Below are positions 26,936 to 35,471 of a DNA stretch of 64,000 bases, piece after piece. How positions within the stretch are numbered: position 1 is the stretch's first letter; each line of letters starts with the position of its first letter. The notes under the pieces are model-generated. The model had not been told where the DNA came from. It saw nothing but the letters and a program-made list of their open reading frames with translations, and did not search any database. The DNA comes from Dyadobacter endophyticus. Its GTDB lineage: Bacteria; Bacteroidota; Bacteroidia; Cytophagales; Spirosomataceae. The stretch is from the NCBI RefSeq assembly GCF_014641595.1, contig NZ_BMIA01000003.1, positions 372,001-436,000 of the forward strand, given 5' to 3'. The position numbers and the translations under genes are program-made.

Positions 26936-27637
26936 ATGAACGAAACATTAGCATCTTTAAACGCCGCCATCGAGGGTAAAAGTGAAATCGAATCGCTCGC
27001 GATACTGGCGGATCTTTTTCCCGGTGAAGTCGTTTTTTCAACCAGCCTCGGGTATGAGGACCAGGTGATCAGCGACCTCATTTTAAAGAATAACATCAAT
27101 ATCGGCATCTTCACATTGGATACCGGAAGGCTTTTCGCAGAGACATATATGACTCTGCAAAAGACCAATAACCGGTACGACACCAAAATAAAGGTGTATT
27201 ACCCGCAAACGGAGGCGGTAGAGAACATGGTCAGCACGAAAGGGCCCCTCAGTTTCTACGAGTCGATTGAGAACCGGAAGGAGTGCTGCTTCATCCGTAA
27301 GGTAGAGCCGCTGAACCGTGCGTTGAAAGGTGCGAAAATCTGGGTGACGGGTATCCGGGCAGAACAGTCGGGAAACCGTCATGATATGCCGAGGCTCGAA
27401 TGGGACGAAGCGCATCAGCTTTTCAAGTTCCACCCGATCCTGCATTGGTCGTTCGAAGAGGTGAAACATTATGTAAAATCAAACGGCATTCCCTATAACC
27501 CATTGCACGACAAAGGTTTCGTGAGCATCGGCTGCGCACCTTGTACACGTGCGATCCAGGAAGGCGAGGATTTCCGCGCTGGAAGATGGTGGTGGGAAGA
27601 CGAGTCGAAGAAGGAGTGCGGGTTGCACGCGAAGTAA
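26936..27637 (+). CDS. cysH: Assimilatory adenylyl-sulfate (APS) reductase, CysH family
   Basis: This protein reduces activated sulfate to sulfite with thioredoxin. ATG 26936 (233 residues) is preferred over an upstream TTG at 26912. The PP-loop region is visible early (VVFSTSLGYEDQVISDL). Two Cys pairs are present: CC in KECCFIRKVEPLNRAL and CxxC in SIGCAPCTRAI. These bind a [4Fe-4S] cluster and mark APS reductases rather than PAPS reductases. The catalytic Cys is in the C-terminal KKECGLH. Consistent with APS use, no APS kinase (cysC) is encoded in the operon. It is followed by cysD after 31 bases. Confidence 0.93.
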   Translation: MNETLASLNAAIEGKSEIESLAILADLFPGEVVFSTSLGYEDQVISDLILKNNINIGIFTLDTGRLFAETYMTLQKTNNRYDTKIKVYYPQTEAVENMVSTKGPLSFYESIENRKECCFIRKVEPLNRALKGAKIWVTGIRAEQSGNRHDMPRLEWDEAHQLFKFHPILHWSFEEVKHYVKSNGIPYNPLHDKGFVSIGCAPCTRAIQEGEDFRAGRWWWEDESKKECGLHAK

Positions 27638-27668
27638 CCCATTAACATTTAAATCAATAACCAAAAAT

Positions 27669-28622
27669 ATGTCAATTTCAGTGAACGAGGCCTCCGACAT
27701 CCAACGGGAGATTAGTGAACGCAGCGCTCCGGATTACCTGGATCAGCTGGAAGCAGAGGCCATTTACATTATGCGTGAAGTAGCCGGCCAGTTTGAGCGC
27801 CCTGCCCTGTTGTTTTCAGGAGGTAAGGATTCGATCACATTGGTTCATTTGGCGAGAAAAGCATTCGCACCCGGCAAAATCCCCTTCCCGCTCGTGCATG
27901 TCGATACCGGTCACAACTTCATTGAGGCGATCGAGTACCGCGACACGCTGGCAGAGCAGATCAATGCGAAACTGATCGTTCGTTATGTAGAGGATACCAT
28001 CAAAGCGAAAGGTTTGAAAGAGCAAACCGGCAAGAATGCAAGCCGTAACTGGCTGCAAACCTTCACGTTGCTGGATACCATCGAAGAATTTGAATTTGAC
28101 GCATGTATTGGCGGCGCACGCCGTGACGAGGAAAAAGCACGCGCGAAAGAGCGTATCTTCTCGTTCCGTGACGAGTTTGGTCAATGGGACCCGAAACGTC
28201 AGCGCCCCGAGCTTTGGAATTTGTTCAATGGCCGGATTCAGAAAGGTGAAAACGTGCGCGTGTTCCCAATCTCGAACTGGACCGAACTAGATGTCTGGGC
28301 TTACCTGAAAAGAGAAGGAATCGAGTTGCCTTCGATCTATTTCGCACATGAGCGCGAACTGATCCTCCGCGACGGCAAATTGTTGAACAATACGCCGGTA
28401 ATCGAACCCGATCCGGAAGATCAGATCGTAACACGCCAGGTGCGTTTCCGTACCGTGGGCGATATGACCTGCACCGCGGCAGTAGAATCCGCAGCAGCCA
28501 CCCTGGACGAAGTAATCGCTGAAATCACCATTTCCCGCATCAGCGAACGCGGCGAAACCCGGATTGACGACCAGCAGACGGAAGCGGCGATGGAAGACCG
28601 TAAGAAGGGCGGATATTTTTGA
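27669..28622 (+). CDS. cysD: Sulfate adenylyltransferase subunit 2 (ATP sulfurylase small subunit)
   Basis: This 317-residue subunit forms APS from ATP and sulfate with the GTPase CysN. The start is taken as ATG 27669 (SISVNEASDIQ), because the in-frame sequence upstream overlaps cysH and has no family similarity. The PP-loop ATP-binding motif is LLFSGGKDSITLVHLARKAF (about 51-70). Family blocks include HVDTGHNFIEAIEYRD, CIGGARRDEEKARAKERIFS and FPISNWTELDVWAYL, and the protein ends KKGGYF as CysD proteins commonly do. It is 19 bases upstream of cysN. Confidence 0.96.
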   Translation: MSISVNEASDIQREISERSAPDYLDQLEAEAIYIMREVAGQFERPALLFSGGKDSITLVHLARKAFAPGKIPFPLVHVDTGHNFIEAIEYRDTLAEQINAKLIVRYVEDTIKAKGLKEQTGKNASRNWLQTFTLLDTIEEFEFDACIGGARRDEEKARAKERIFSFRDEFGQWDPKRQRPELWNLFNGRIQKGENVRVFPISNWTELDVWAYLKREGIELPSIYFAHERELILRDGKLLNNTPVIEPDPEDQIVTRQVRFRTVGDMTCTAAVESAAATLDEVIAEITISRISERGETRIDDQQTEAAMEDRKKGGYF

Positions 28623-28641
28623 TTTAAATTGAACAAACAAA

Positions 28642-29886
28642 GTGGATTTACTAAGATTTATAACAGCAGGCTCGGTTGACGATGGCAAAAGCACATTAAT
28701 CGGTCGCTTGCTTTACGATACAAAAAATATCCTGGCCGATCAGATGGAAGCCATTGAGCGTGCCAGCAAAACCCGTAATGCCGGTGAAATCGACCTCGCA
28801 TTGCTGACGGACGGTCTGCGTTCGGAGCGCGAGCAAGGCATTACCATTGATGTCGCTTACAAATATTTCCAGACGCCGAACCGCAAGTTCATCAGCATCG
28901 ATGCGCCGGGGCACATTCAGTATACCCGTAACATGGTTACCGGTGCTTCCAATGCGGATCTGGCCATTATTTTGGTGGACGCGCGCCACGGTGTGGTGGA
29001 GCAAACCCGCCGCCATTCGCTGATCGCCTCCATGCTCGGCATTCCGCACGTGATCGTGGCGGTAAACAAAATGGATTTGGTAGGAAACTCGGAGGATGCA
29101 TTCCTTGAAATCGCTCAAAGCTATAAAACATTAGCTGAGAAACTTGCCATTAAAGACCTTACCATTATCCCGGTAAGCGCCCTGAATGGCGACAATATCG
29201 TCGACCGTTCGGAGAGCATGTCGTGGTACACGGGTGAAACACTGCTTTCGGTTCTGGAAAATGTGAATGTGTTGAAAGACCAGAACCAGGAAGACGGCCG
29301 TTTCGCGGTACAATATGTAATCCGCCCTCAGACCGACGAGCTGCACGACTACCGCGGTTATGCCGGACGTGTCCAGAGCGGTACTTTCAAAAAGGGGGAC
29401 GCCATTAAGGTATTGCCCTCTGAGAGAGAATCTAAAATCGCTAAAATCGAATTTGGCGGAAACGAAATACCGGAGGCGTCTGTTCTTGAGTCTGTAACGA
29501 TATTACTCGAAGACGATATCGATATCAGCCGCGGCGACACCATTGTTTCTGTTAACAACTCGCCGATCGTGAGCCAGGATATCGAAGCATTGATTTGCTG
29601 GATGGACGACAAGAAGACGTTGAAACCAGGTAACAAATACGTTTTGCAACACGGCACGGCACGTTCACGTTGTTCGATCCGTGGCATCGAATATCAAATC
29701 GACATCAACTCTTATGAAAAACTGGATGAGGTGGAGGCCCTGAAATTGAACGACGTAGCAAGAATTGTGCTCAGGACGGCCCAGCCCATCGCATACGACC
29801 CCTATCAGAAAAACCGTGCAAACGGCGCAGCGATTTTGATCGACGAAACGTCCAATGTGACGGTCGGGGCTTGTATGATCGAGTAA
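28642..29886 (+). CDS. cysN: Sulfate adenylyltransferase subunit 1 (CysN GTPase)
   Basis: This 414-residue translation-factor-like GTPase drives APS formation. It starts with GTG at 28642, which places the canonical N-terminus DLLRFITAGSVDDGKSTLIG (P-loop) directly after the start. Other GTPase motifs are DAPGHIQYTRNM (G3) and AVNKMDL (G4), and two beta-barrel domains follow to the end. Its length matches stand-alone CysN; there is no C-terminal CysC kinase domain, fitting with the APS-type CysH in the same operon. A REP-like repeat pair follows the stop. Confidence 0.96.
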   Translation: MDLLRFITAGSVDDGKSTLIGRLLYDTKNILADQMEAIERASKTRNAGEIDLALLTDGLRSEREQGITIDVAYKYFQTPNRKFISIDAPGHIQYTRNMVTGASNADLAIILVDARHGVVEQTRRHSLIASMLGIPHVIVAVNKMDLVGNSEDAFLEIAQSYKTLAEKLAIKDLTIIPVSALNGDNIVDRSESMSWYTGETLLSVLENVNVLKDQNQEDGRFAVQYVIRPQTDELHDYRGYAGRVQSGTFKKGDAIKVLPSERESKIAKIEFGGNEIPEASVLESVTILLEDDIDISRGDTIVSVNNSPIVSQDIEALICWMDDKKTLKPGNKYVLQHGTARSRCSIRGIEYQIDINSYEKLDEVEALKLNDVARIVLRTAQPIAYDPYQKNRANGAAILIDETSNVTVGACMIE

Positions 29887-29954
29887 TGTCACGCTGAGCG
29901 CAGTCGAAGCGCGTGCGATATCGCAAATATCCTTCGACTACGCTCAGGATGACA
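29887..29954. repeat. REP-like inverted repeat pair (GTCATCCTGAGC...GTCGAAG type)
   Basis: The left arm TGTCACGCTGAGCGCAGTCG (from 29887) is mirrored by the right arm ending CGCTCAGGATGACA (to 29954), with CTTCGACT shared. It is the same element family as at 43653-43762 and lies in the cysN-sulfite reductase gap, starting right after the cysN stop. Confidence 0.85.
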
Positions 29955-30010
29955 TAGAACGCACTATTGAATAAAAATATACTATCCCGATAGACGATTA
30001 GAATATCATC

Positions 30011-32239
30011 ATGAGCGATTTAATCATTTCTGACAAAGTATCCGCCGTTGCGAAGCGCGATATCATTGACCTGCAACAAAAGATCGGTGGTTTCTACTCC
30101 GGTGAGACCCCGGAAGAGGCGTTCCGTAAGTTCCGTCTGACACGCGGTGTGTATGGTCAGCGCCAGCCCGGCGTGCAGATGATTCGTATCAAACTGCCTT
30201 ACGGTCGCATTACAGCCGATCAGCTGGTTCGTATTGCAGATACTTCCGACAAATTTGCGACGGGCAACCTGCACGCAACGACACGCCAGGACATCCAGCT
30301 GCACTTTGTAAAACTTGCAGACTCGCCCCAGTTGTGGGCCGACCTGGAAGATGCAGGCATTACTTTGAAAGAAGCTTGTGGGAACACAATCCGTAACGTT
30401 ACGGCATCGTCTGTCGCGGGTATCGATCCGGATGAGCCGTTCGATGTGACGCCGATCACCCATTCGATCTTCTCCTATTTCCTCCGTAACCCAATCAACC
30501 AGGATATGGGCCGGAAGTTTAAAATAGCCGTATCTTCCTCTGAAAAAGACAGCGCATTGGCATTCATCCACGACGTGGGTTTGATCGCCAAAATGGGTCA
30601 GAATGAAGCGGGTGAAACAGTTCGCGGCTTCAAAGTGCTGATCGGCGGTGGACTTGGCGCACAGCCATTCTCCGCGCAGACTGCATTCGAATTCCTCGAA
30701 GAAGACAAAGTCATCCCGTTCATCGAAGCGATGCTTCGCGTGTTCGACCGGTACGGCGAGCGCGTACGTCGCCACAAGGCACGGATGAAGTTCCTTTTGA
30801 ACGACCTCGGCCTCGAAGGCATGATGGAAAAAGTGGAAGAAGAACGTAAAGCGGTTCGTAACAAGGTATTCCAGATTCCGGAAGATTTGTTTGGAACCAA
30901 TGAATATGAGGCGATCAACCACGCACCTCGCCCGGCATTGTCGGAAGCGGAAATCCTGAAAATCGCAGCCGAAAGCATTGACGCCGACAAGCTCGATATT
31001 TTCACCAAATGGCTGCGTACTAATACATTTGAGCAAAAACAAAAAGGCTGGTATGCCGTGCAGCTGCGCGTCTTGCTGGGTGATATGCACTCCGACACGG
31101 CCCGCAGCCTTGCCGATGTAGTCCGTAAATATGCTGCCGACGATATTCGCGTAACCGTAAACCAGGGTTATCTCCTGCGTTTCGTAAAAGGTGAAGATCT
31201 GGTAGCCATTTACCACGAACTTGCCAAACTGGGGCTTGCTGCGCCGGGCTTCGACAGCACGATGGACATTACCACATGCCCCGGAACAGATACGTGTAAC
31301 CTCGCGATTTCGAGCAGCTACGGGATCACCCGCGTGCTCGAAGACGTGATGCGCGATGAGTTCCCTGAAATGATCTATAATCAGGACATTAAAATCAAGA
31401 TAAGCGGCTGTATGAACGGTTGTGGCCAGCACAATGCAGCCAACATCGGTTTCCACGGCAGCTCGATCAAGAATGGCAAGCTCGTCTTGCCCGCATTGCA
31501 AGTGTTGCTTGGCGGCGGTTTCTCCGGCGACGGCATTGGACTAATAGGTGACAAAGTAATTAAGGTACCTACCAAACGTGGCCCGGAAGTATTGCGCCTG
31601 CTTTTCAATGACTACGAAGCCAATGCATTGGATGGTGAGTATTTCAACCAATACTACCTCCGCCAGACTAAAAATTACTTCTTCCAGTTGCTGAAACCGC
31701 TGGCAGACCTGACGACCGTTCAGGACGACGATTACCGCGACTGGGATCACGATGAGTTGTTCAAAACTGAAATCGGGGTAGGAGAATGTGCTTCCGTGCT
31801 CGTTGACCTCGTGGCGACTACCATCATTGAAGGCCAGGAGAAACTGAACCTTGCGAAAGAGTCTTTCGAATCGGGTGTCTGGGCGGATTCGATTTACCAT
31901 GCTTACAACGTGTTCATCACTGGGGCGAAAGGTCTTTTAATGTCGAAAGACGTGACCACCAACACGCAGTATGGCATTATTAACGACTTCGAAACGCATT
32001 TCGGGCAGGAGTTCAAATATGATGTTCCTGCGGAATTTGCAGTAGAAAATCAGACTGAAGCTCCGTTCAAGTCATTGGTATTCAGTATTAATAAATTCGA
32101 GCCAAGCGAAGCATTCGCCAGCTATTTCATCAATACTGCCGAAACCTTCCTGAATTTCGTTCGCGAAACCCGCGAGTCTCAATTGATCGAAACCGGGGAG
32201 CCTGCCTTGCAAGAGCTCTCGTTTGGAAAGGATAGCTAA
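30011..32239 (+). CDS. Siroheme-dependent sulfite (nitrite/sulfite) reductase with C-terminal extension
   Basis: This 742-residue enzyme reduces sulfite to sulfide. The two ferredoxin-like half-domains and siroheme domains are recognisable: GVYGQRQPGVQMIRIKLPYG and NLHATTRQDIQLHFVKL near the N-terminus, and NVTASSVAGIDPDEPFDVTP. The siroheme-[4Fe-4S] Cys ligands are Cys423 and Cys429 (CPGTDTC) and Cys467 and Cys471 (CMNGC). All four are intact. The protein is about 150 residues longer than a typical sulfite reductase; the extra C-terminus (about 580-742) is helical, with EGQEKLNLAKESFESGVWAD and IYHAYNVFITGAKGLL, and resembles a HEPN-type helical domain. It lies between cysN and the siroheme methyltransferase gene. 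Confidence 0.93.
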   Translation: MSDLIISDKVSAVAKRDIIDLQQKIGGFYSGETPEEAFRKFRLTRGVYGQRQPGVQMIRIKLPYGRITADQLVRIADTSDKFATGNLHATTRQDIQLHFVKLADSPQLWADLEDAGITLKEACGNTIRNVTASSVAGIDPDEPFDVTPITHSIFSYFLRNPINQDMGRKFKIAVSSSEKDSALAFIHDVGLIAKMGQNEAGETVRGFKVLIGGGLGAQPFSAQTAFEFLEEDKVIPFIEAMLRVFDRYGERVRRHKARMKFLLNDLGLEGMMEKVEEERKAVRNKVFQIPEDLFGTNEYEAINHAPRPALSEAEILKIAAESIDADKLDIFTKWLRTNTFEQKQKGWYAVQLRVLLGDMHSDTARSLADVVRKYAADDIRVTVNQGYLLRFVKGEDLVAIYHELAKLGLAAPGFDSTMDITTCPGTDTCNLAISSSYGITRVLEDVMRDEFPEMIYNQDIKIKISGCMNGCGQHNAANIGFHGSSIKNGKLVLPALQVLLGGGFSGDGIGLIGDKVIKVPTKRGPEVLRLLFNDYEANALDGEYFNQYYLRQTKNYFFQLLKPLADLTTVQDDDYRDWDHDELFKTEIGVGECASVLVDLVATTIIEGQEKLNLAKESFESGVWADSIYHAYNVFITGAKGLLMSKDVTTNTQYGIINDFETHFGQEFKYDVPAEFAVENQTEAPFKSLVFSINKFEPSEAFASYFINTAETFLNFVRETRESQLIETGEPALQELSFGKDS

Positions 32240-32244
32240 TAAAC

Positions 32245-32308
32245 GGCGGTCGGTGGTCAGCGGTCGGTGGTCGAAGTTATTGACCGCCGGCCGCCGACCA
32301 CCGACCGC
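32245..32308. repeat. GC-rich direct and inverted repeats before the siroheme methyltransferase gene
   Basis: GCGGTCGGTGGTC occurs twice in tandem (32246-32258 and 32260-32272). The copy GCGGTCGGTGGTCG (32260-32273) is perfectly inverted as CGACCACCGACCGC (32295-32308), forming a 14-bp stem just upstream of ATG 32318. It belongs to the same sequence style as the GCCGACAGCC repeats at 18021 and 25683. Confidence 0.75.
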
Positions 32309-32317
32309 GTCATCACC

Positions 32318-33091
32318 ATGAAACTGACACTTATCGGTGCGGGCCCGGGCGATCCCGACCTGATCACCCTCAAAGGGATCAAGGCCCTGCAAAAGGCGCG
32401 GGTTGTCTTGTACGATTCCCTTGCACACCCTTCTTTACTGGATTACTGCCCGGAAGATTGCGTCAAGATCCTCGTCGGCAAACGCTTCGGCAAAACCAGC
32501 TGCGGTCAGGACGATATCAATGACCTGATCGTCGAAAAGGCGCGTCAATACGGCGAAGTGGTGCGGCTGAAAGGCGGCGACTCCTTCATATTCGGTCGCG
32601 GTTATGAGGAGATTCTTTTCGCAGCTGAGCACGGCATTGAATCGGAAGTCATTCCCGGCATTTCGAGCAGCTACGCAGCCCCGGCATTGGCAGGCATCCC
32701 GTTAACTTCACGCGGCATGAGCGAGAGTTTCTGGGTGATTACCGGTACCACCAAGCACCACGAACTTTCCAAAGACGTCCAGCTGGCCGCTCAATCGACG
32801 GCGACGGTGGTCATTTTAATGGGCCTTCACAAATTGCAGGAAATCGTCTCCATTTATTCGCAACTGGGCAAATTCGACGAATCCATTTCCATCATCCAGA
32901 ACGGCACGCTGGAAAACCAGAAGGTAGTTACCGGCAAGATCGGGAATATCGTACCGCTGTCGCAAGTAAGCGAAATGGCTTCTCCGGCGATTATCGTCAT
33001 CGGAAAAGTGGCGGCACTGCCGGATCTTTCTTACGGAAAAGTACGGGAACTGATGCAGGATTCGCAGTCGGTGAATGGCCTGGCGAATTAA
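32318..33091 (+). CDS. cobA: Uroporphyrinogen-III C-methyltransferase (siroheme/precorrin-2 synthesis)
   Basis: This 257-residue SAM-dependent enzyme makes precorrin-2, the precursor of the siroheme needed by the adjacent sulfite reductase. ATG 32318 is preferred; upstream in-frame sequence is repeat-derived. Motifs are LTLIGAGPGDPDLITLKGIK at the N-terminus, VLYDSLAHPSLLDY, the loop VRLKGGDSFIFGRGYEE, and PGISSSYAAPALAGIPLTSR. It is the stand-alone SumT/CobA domain without a fused dehydrogenase/ferrochelatase, so precorrin-2 oxidation and iron insertion must be supplied elsewhere. It overlaps the converging small membrane-protein gene by four bases. Confidence 0.94.
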   Translation: MKLTLIGAGPGDPDLITLKGIKALQKARVVLYDSLAHPSLLDYCPEDCVKILVGKRFGKTSCGQDDINDLIVEKARQYGEVVRLKGGDSFIFGRGYEEILFAAEHGIESEVIPGISSSYAAPALAGIPLTSRGMSESFWVITGTTKHHELSKDVQLAAQSTATVVILMGLHKLQEIVSIYSQLGKFDESISIIQNGTLENQKVVTGKIGNIVPLSQVSEMASPAIIVIGKVAALPDLSYGKVRELMQDSQSVNGLAN

Positions 33092-33429
33092 AGCAGGCCT
33101 AGCAGCCAGTCGAGATTGATGCTGTTTTCGTGGCCTCTGAATTCGACGAAATAGATAATCCCGGCCAAAATCACATAACTGATAAACAGCCATTTTTTCT
33201 TCACCTCATACTGATCGCGGTGGTGAAAATAGTCGTACACCATCGAGGCCGTGAAACCGAAGATCATCAGTACAAAACAGAGCATGCCGCAATCCTGGCG
33301 GTAATGCTTGTACACGTGCAGCGCGGGCGCCCCCAGTACGAGGTACATTAGCCACATTCCGAAACCAGCGCGGTACAGATAAACGCTTAATCGGCGATCA
33401 TTCTTGATATCAAATAATCCTTCCAGCAT
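33088..33429 (-). CDS. Small integral membrane protein, unknown function
   Basis: This 113-residue protein has three or four hydrophobic helices (around 22-38, 48-65, 78-95). I do not recognise a family. It has a charged linker (HHRDQYEVKKK) and a C-terminus ending NLDWLLGLL. It converges on the siroheme methyltransferase gene with a four-base overlap and is transcribed away from the lpxL-like gene, so it is probably a single-gene unit. Confidence 0.75.
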   Translation of the reverse strand: MLEGLFDIKNDRRLSVYLYRAGFGMWLMYLVLGAPALHVYKHYRQDCGMLCFVLMIFGFTASMVYDYFHHRDQYEVKKKWLFISYVILAGIIYFVEFRGHENSINLDWLLGLL

Positions 33430-33487
33430 AGCATTAATTCTACTGTTTGAACCAGTGAATATAAGAAAAAAAATTGATCGGAAGTGC

Positions 33488-33495
33488 TACCTTTG
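33488..33495 (+). promoter_or_regulatory. Candidate -7 promoter element of the acyltransferase-glycosyltransferase pair
   Basis: TACCTTTG matches TAnnTTTG exactly, 37 bases upstream of ATG 33533. No good TTTG box is seen at the expected spacing, so confidence is limited. Confidence 0.4.
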
Positions 33496-33532
33496 CCAAC
33501 CGGTTATTGGTTTGCAAATGAAGTAATCTCAA

Positions 33533-34438
33533 ATGAAAGCGTTTTTTACCCACTTGTCCCTGAATGTCCTTAATGCGATTTCGAGACTATCCTGGGCAAA
33601 AATTTACAAGCTCTCCGACATCTTTCGGTTCCTCATTTTTGATATCGGTCAATACAGGAAAAAAGTCGTATTAAGCAATCTTCGAAACAGTTTCCCCACC
33701 TACGACGAACAATCCATTCAGGCGATTGCAGGCAAATTTTACCGCAATTTCACCGATATCATCTTCGAAACGATCAAACTCAAATCTATTTCCAGGGAGG
33801 AACTCTTGGCCCGGATCGACCTCGATGTGGCTATTCTGGATTATTATTATGAGAAAAATCAAAACCTGGTCGTAGTGGCTGGACACCTGGGAAACTGGGA
33901 AATGCTCAACCTCTTTGGCTCGGTACGGCTGTCGCACCAGATGGTCGTAGTCTATCACGAACTTCAGAATGATGTATTTGAAGACTGGTTCAAAAATGTC
34001 AGGACGCGGTTCGGCACCGAAATGGTAACCATGAAGGAAGCCATTTCCAAAGCCATGCAACCTCGCGACCGGCCGTTTATATTTATCCTGATCAACGACC
34101 AATCGCCCGTACCCGAAAAAGCATTCTGGACCAAATTCCTGAATCAGGACACCGGTGTGTTTCGTGGCGTGGAACTGATCGCACGGCGGCTCAATTCTCC
34201 GGTCTTATATATGGCCGTTTTAAAGAATGAAGCAAAAAGAGGATTTTATAAAGGTTATTTCAAACTGATCACCGAATCGCCGAAACAGGCGCCCAACAAT
34301 AGCATTTTACAGGCACAGATTGGATTCCTGGAACAGGATATCATCCATCAACCCGAAAACTGGCTCTGGTCGCACAAGCGCTGGAAACACAAAAAGCCGG
34401 AAAATCTGCCGCAATCACAGTTACTTCAGGAAATATAA
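33533..34438 (+). CDS. Lysophospholipid/lipid A acyltransferase (LpxL/HtrB family)
   Basis: This 301-residue membrane-associated protein belongs to the family that adds secondary acyl chains to lipid A or acylates related lipids. The N-terminal hydrophobic region precedes NLRNSFPTYDEQS. The catalytic HX4(D/E) motif is AGHLGNWEM (about 119-127). Later blocks are FILINDQSP and FRGVELIARRLNSPVLYMAV, ending in the family-typical PENWLWSHKRWKHKK. The next gene, a family 9 glycosyltransferase, starts two bases after the stop, so the two form an envelope (LPS) biosynthesis pair. Confidence 0.92.
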   Translation: MKAFFTHLSLNVLNAISRLSWAKIYKLSDIFRFLIFDIGQYRKKVVLSNLRNSFPTYDEQSIQAIAGKFYRNFTDIIFETIKLKSISREELLARIDLDVAILDYYYEKNQNLVVVAGHLGNWEMLNLFGSVRLSHQMVVVYHELQNDVFEDWFKNVRTRFGTEMVTMKEAISKAMQPRDRPFIFILINDQSPVPEKAFWTKFLNQDTGVFRGVELIARRLNSPVLYMAVLKNEAKRGFYKGYFKLITESPKQAPNNSILQAQIGFLEQDIIHQPENWLWSHKRWKHKKPENLPQSQLLQEI

Positions 34439-34439
34439 A

Positions 34440-35429
34440 GTGAATAAACCGGTCAAATTCCTCGTCCTGCGCTTTTCCTCCATTGGCGACATCGTGCTCA
34501 CGACGCCCGTAGTACGCTGCCTGAAAAAGCAGATGCCGGAGGCCGAAATCCATTATTTTACGAAAAGCAAGTTCGAATTCCTGCTCCGCGACAATCCTTA
34601 CATAGATAAGGTATGGCTGCTCGAAAAAGGTAACGCCAGCGAAATCCTGTCGCTCCTCAAAAAGGAGAAGTTCGACTATATCATCGATCTCCACCGCAAT
34701 ATCCGCACGCTCCGCATCAAATGGACGCTCGGTGTGCCCGCATTCAGTTTTGAGAAGCTCAATGCGCAGAAGTGGCTGATGACACAGTTCAAAATCAATT
34801 ACCTACCCGATACGCACATTGTAGACCGGTGTTTGGATACTTTAAAAACATTCAACATTAAGAATGACGGCGAGGGGCTCGACTATTTTATTCCTTATAA
34901 AGACCAGGTAGAGCTCGAATGGCTGCCTGAAACGCATCGGGAGAGCTACGTCGCCTACGCGATCGGCGGGCAGCACTTCACCAAGAAAATGCCTGCGTCC
35001 AGGATGATCGAGCTTTGCCGTAAGATCAACCATCCGGTAATTTTGCTCGGCGGGCCGGAGGATTTCGAAGCTGGCGAGGCGATTCGCCTGGCATTAGGCG
35101 ACGCGCAGATTTTGAATGCCTGTGGTAAATACAATTTCAACCAATCGGCTTCCCTGATACAAAAGGCGTTGATCGTCTTCTCGCACGACACGGGATTGAT
35201 GCACGTTGCGGCCGCATTCAGGAAGAAGGTTTATGCTATCTGGGGTAATACGATACCGGAATTCGGGATGTATCCATATCGGACTTCATTCGAGAAGCTG
35301 GAAGTCAAGGGCCTCGATTGCCGCCCGTGCTCGAAGATTGGCCATAGCAAATGTCCGAAAGGCCATTTCAGATGTATGAACGATATTTCGTTCGATTTCC
35401 CGATCCCAGAACTCCCGCAGCAAAATTAG
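34440..35429 (+). CDS. Glycosyltransferase family 9 (heptosyltransferase-like, LPS core)
   Basis: This 329-residue protein starts at GTG 34440, two bases after the acyltransferase stop; the in-frame upstream sequence merely overlaps that gene in another frame. The GT9 N-terminal signature is FLVLRFSSIGDIVLTTPVVR, followed by EIHYFTKSKF. The C-terminal nucleotide-sugar domain has PVILLGGPEDFEAGEAI, FSHDTGLMHVAAAFRKKVYA and IWGNT. A Cys-rich tail (CRPCSKIGHSKCPKGHFRC) is typical of GT9 members. It probably adds a sugar to the inner LPS core on the cytoplasmic face. Confidence 0.93.
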   Translation: MNKPVKFLVLRFSSIGDIVLTTPVVRCLKKQMPEAEIHYFTKSKFEFLLRDNPYIDKVWLLEKGNASEILSLLKKEKFDYIIDLHRNIRTLRIKWTLGVPAFSFEKLNAQKWLMTQFKINYLPDTHIVDRCLDTLKTFNIKNDGEGLDYFIPYKDQVELEWLPETHRESYVAYAIGGQHFTKKMPASRMIELCRKINHPVILLGGPEDFEAGEAIRLALGDAQILNACGKYNFNQSASLIQKALIVFSHDTGLMHVAAAFRKKVYAIWGNTIPEFGMYPYRTSFEKLEVKGLDCRPCSKIGHSKCPKGHFRCMNDISFDFPIPELPQQN

Positions 35430-35471
35430 TGTTGCATTTCAGTCCGTTATTCATCCACACAAACATCCAAA

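Noticed and set aside
30020..31501. Long open frame on the minus strand opposite the sulfite reductase gene
   Set aside because: It lies wholly opposite a clearly identified gene, has no recognisable domain, and its openness follows from the codon bias of the real gene.
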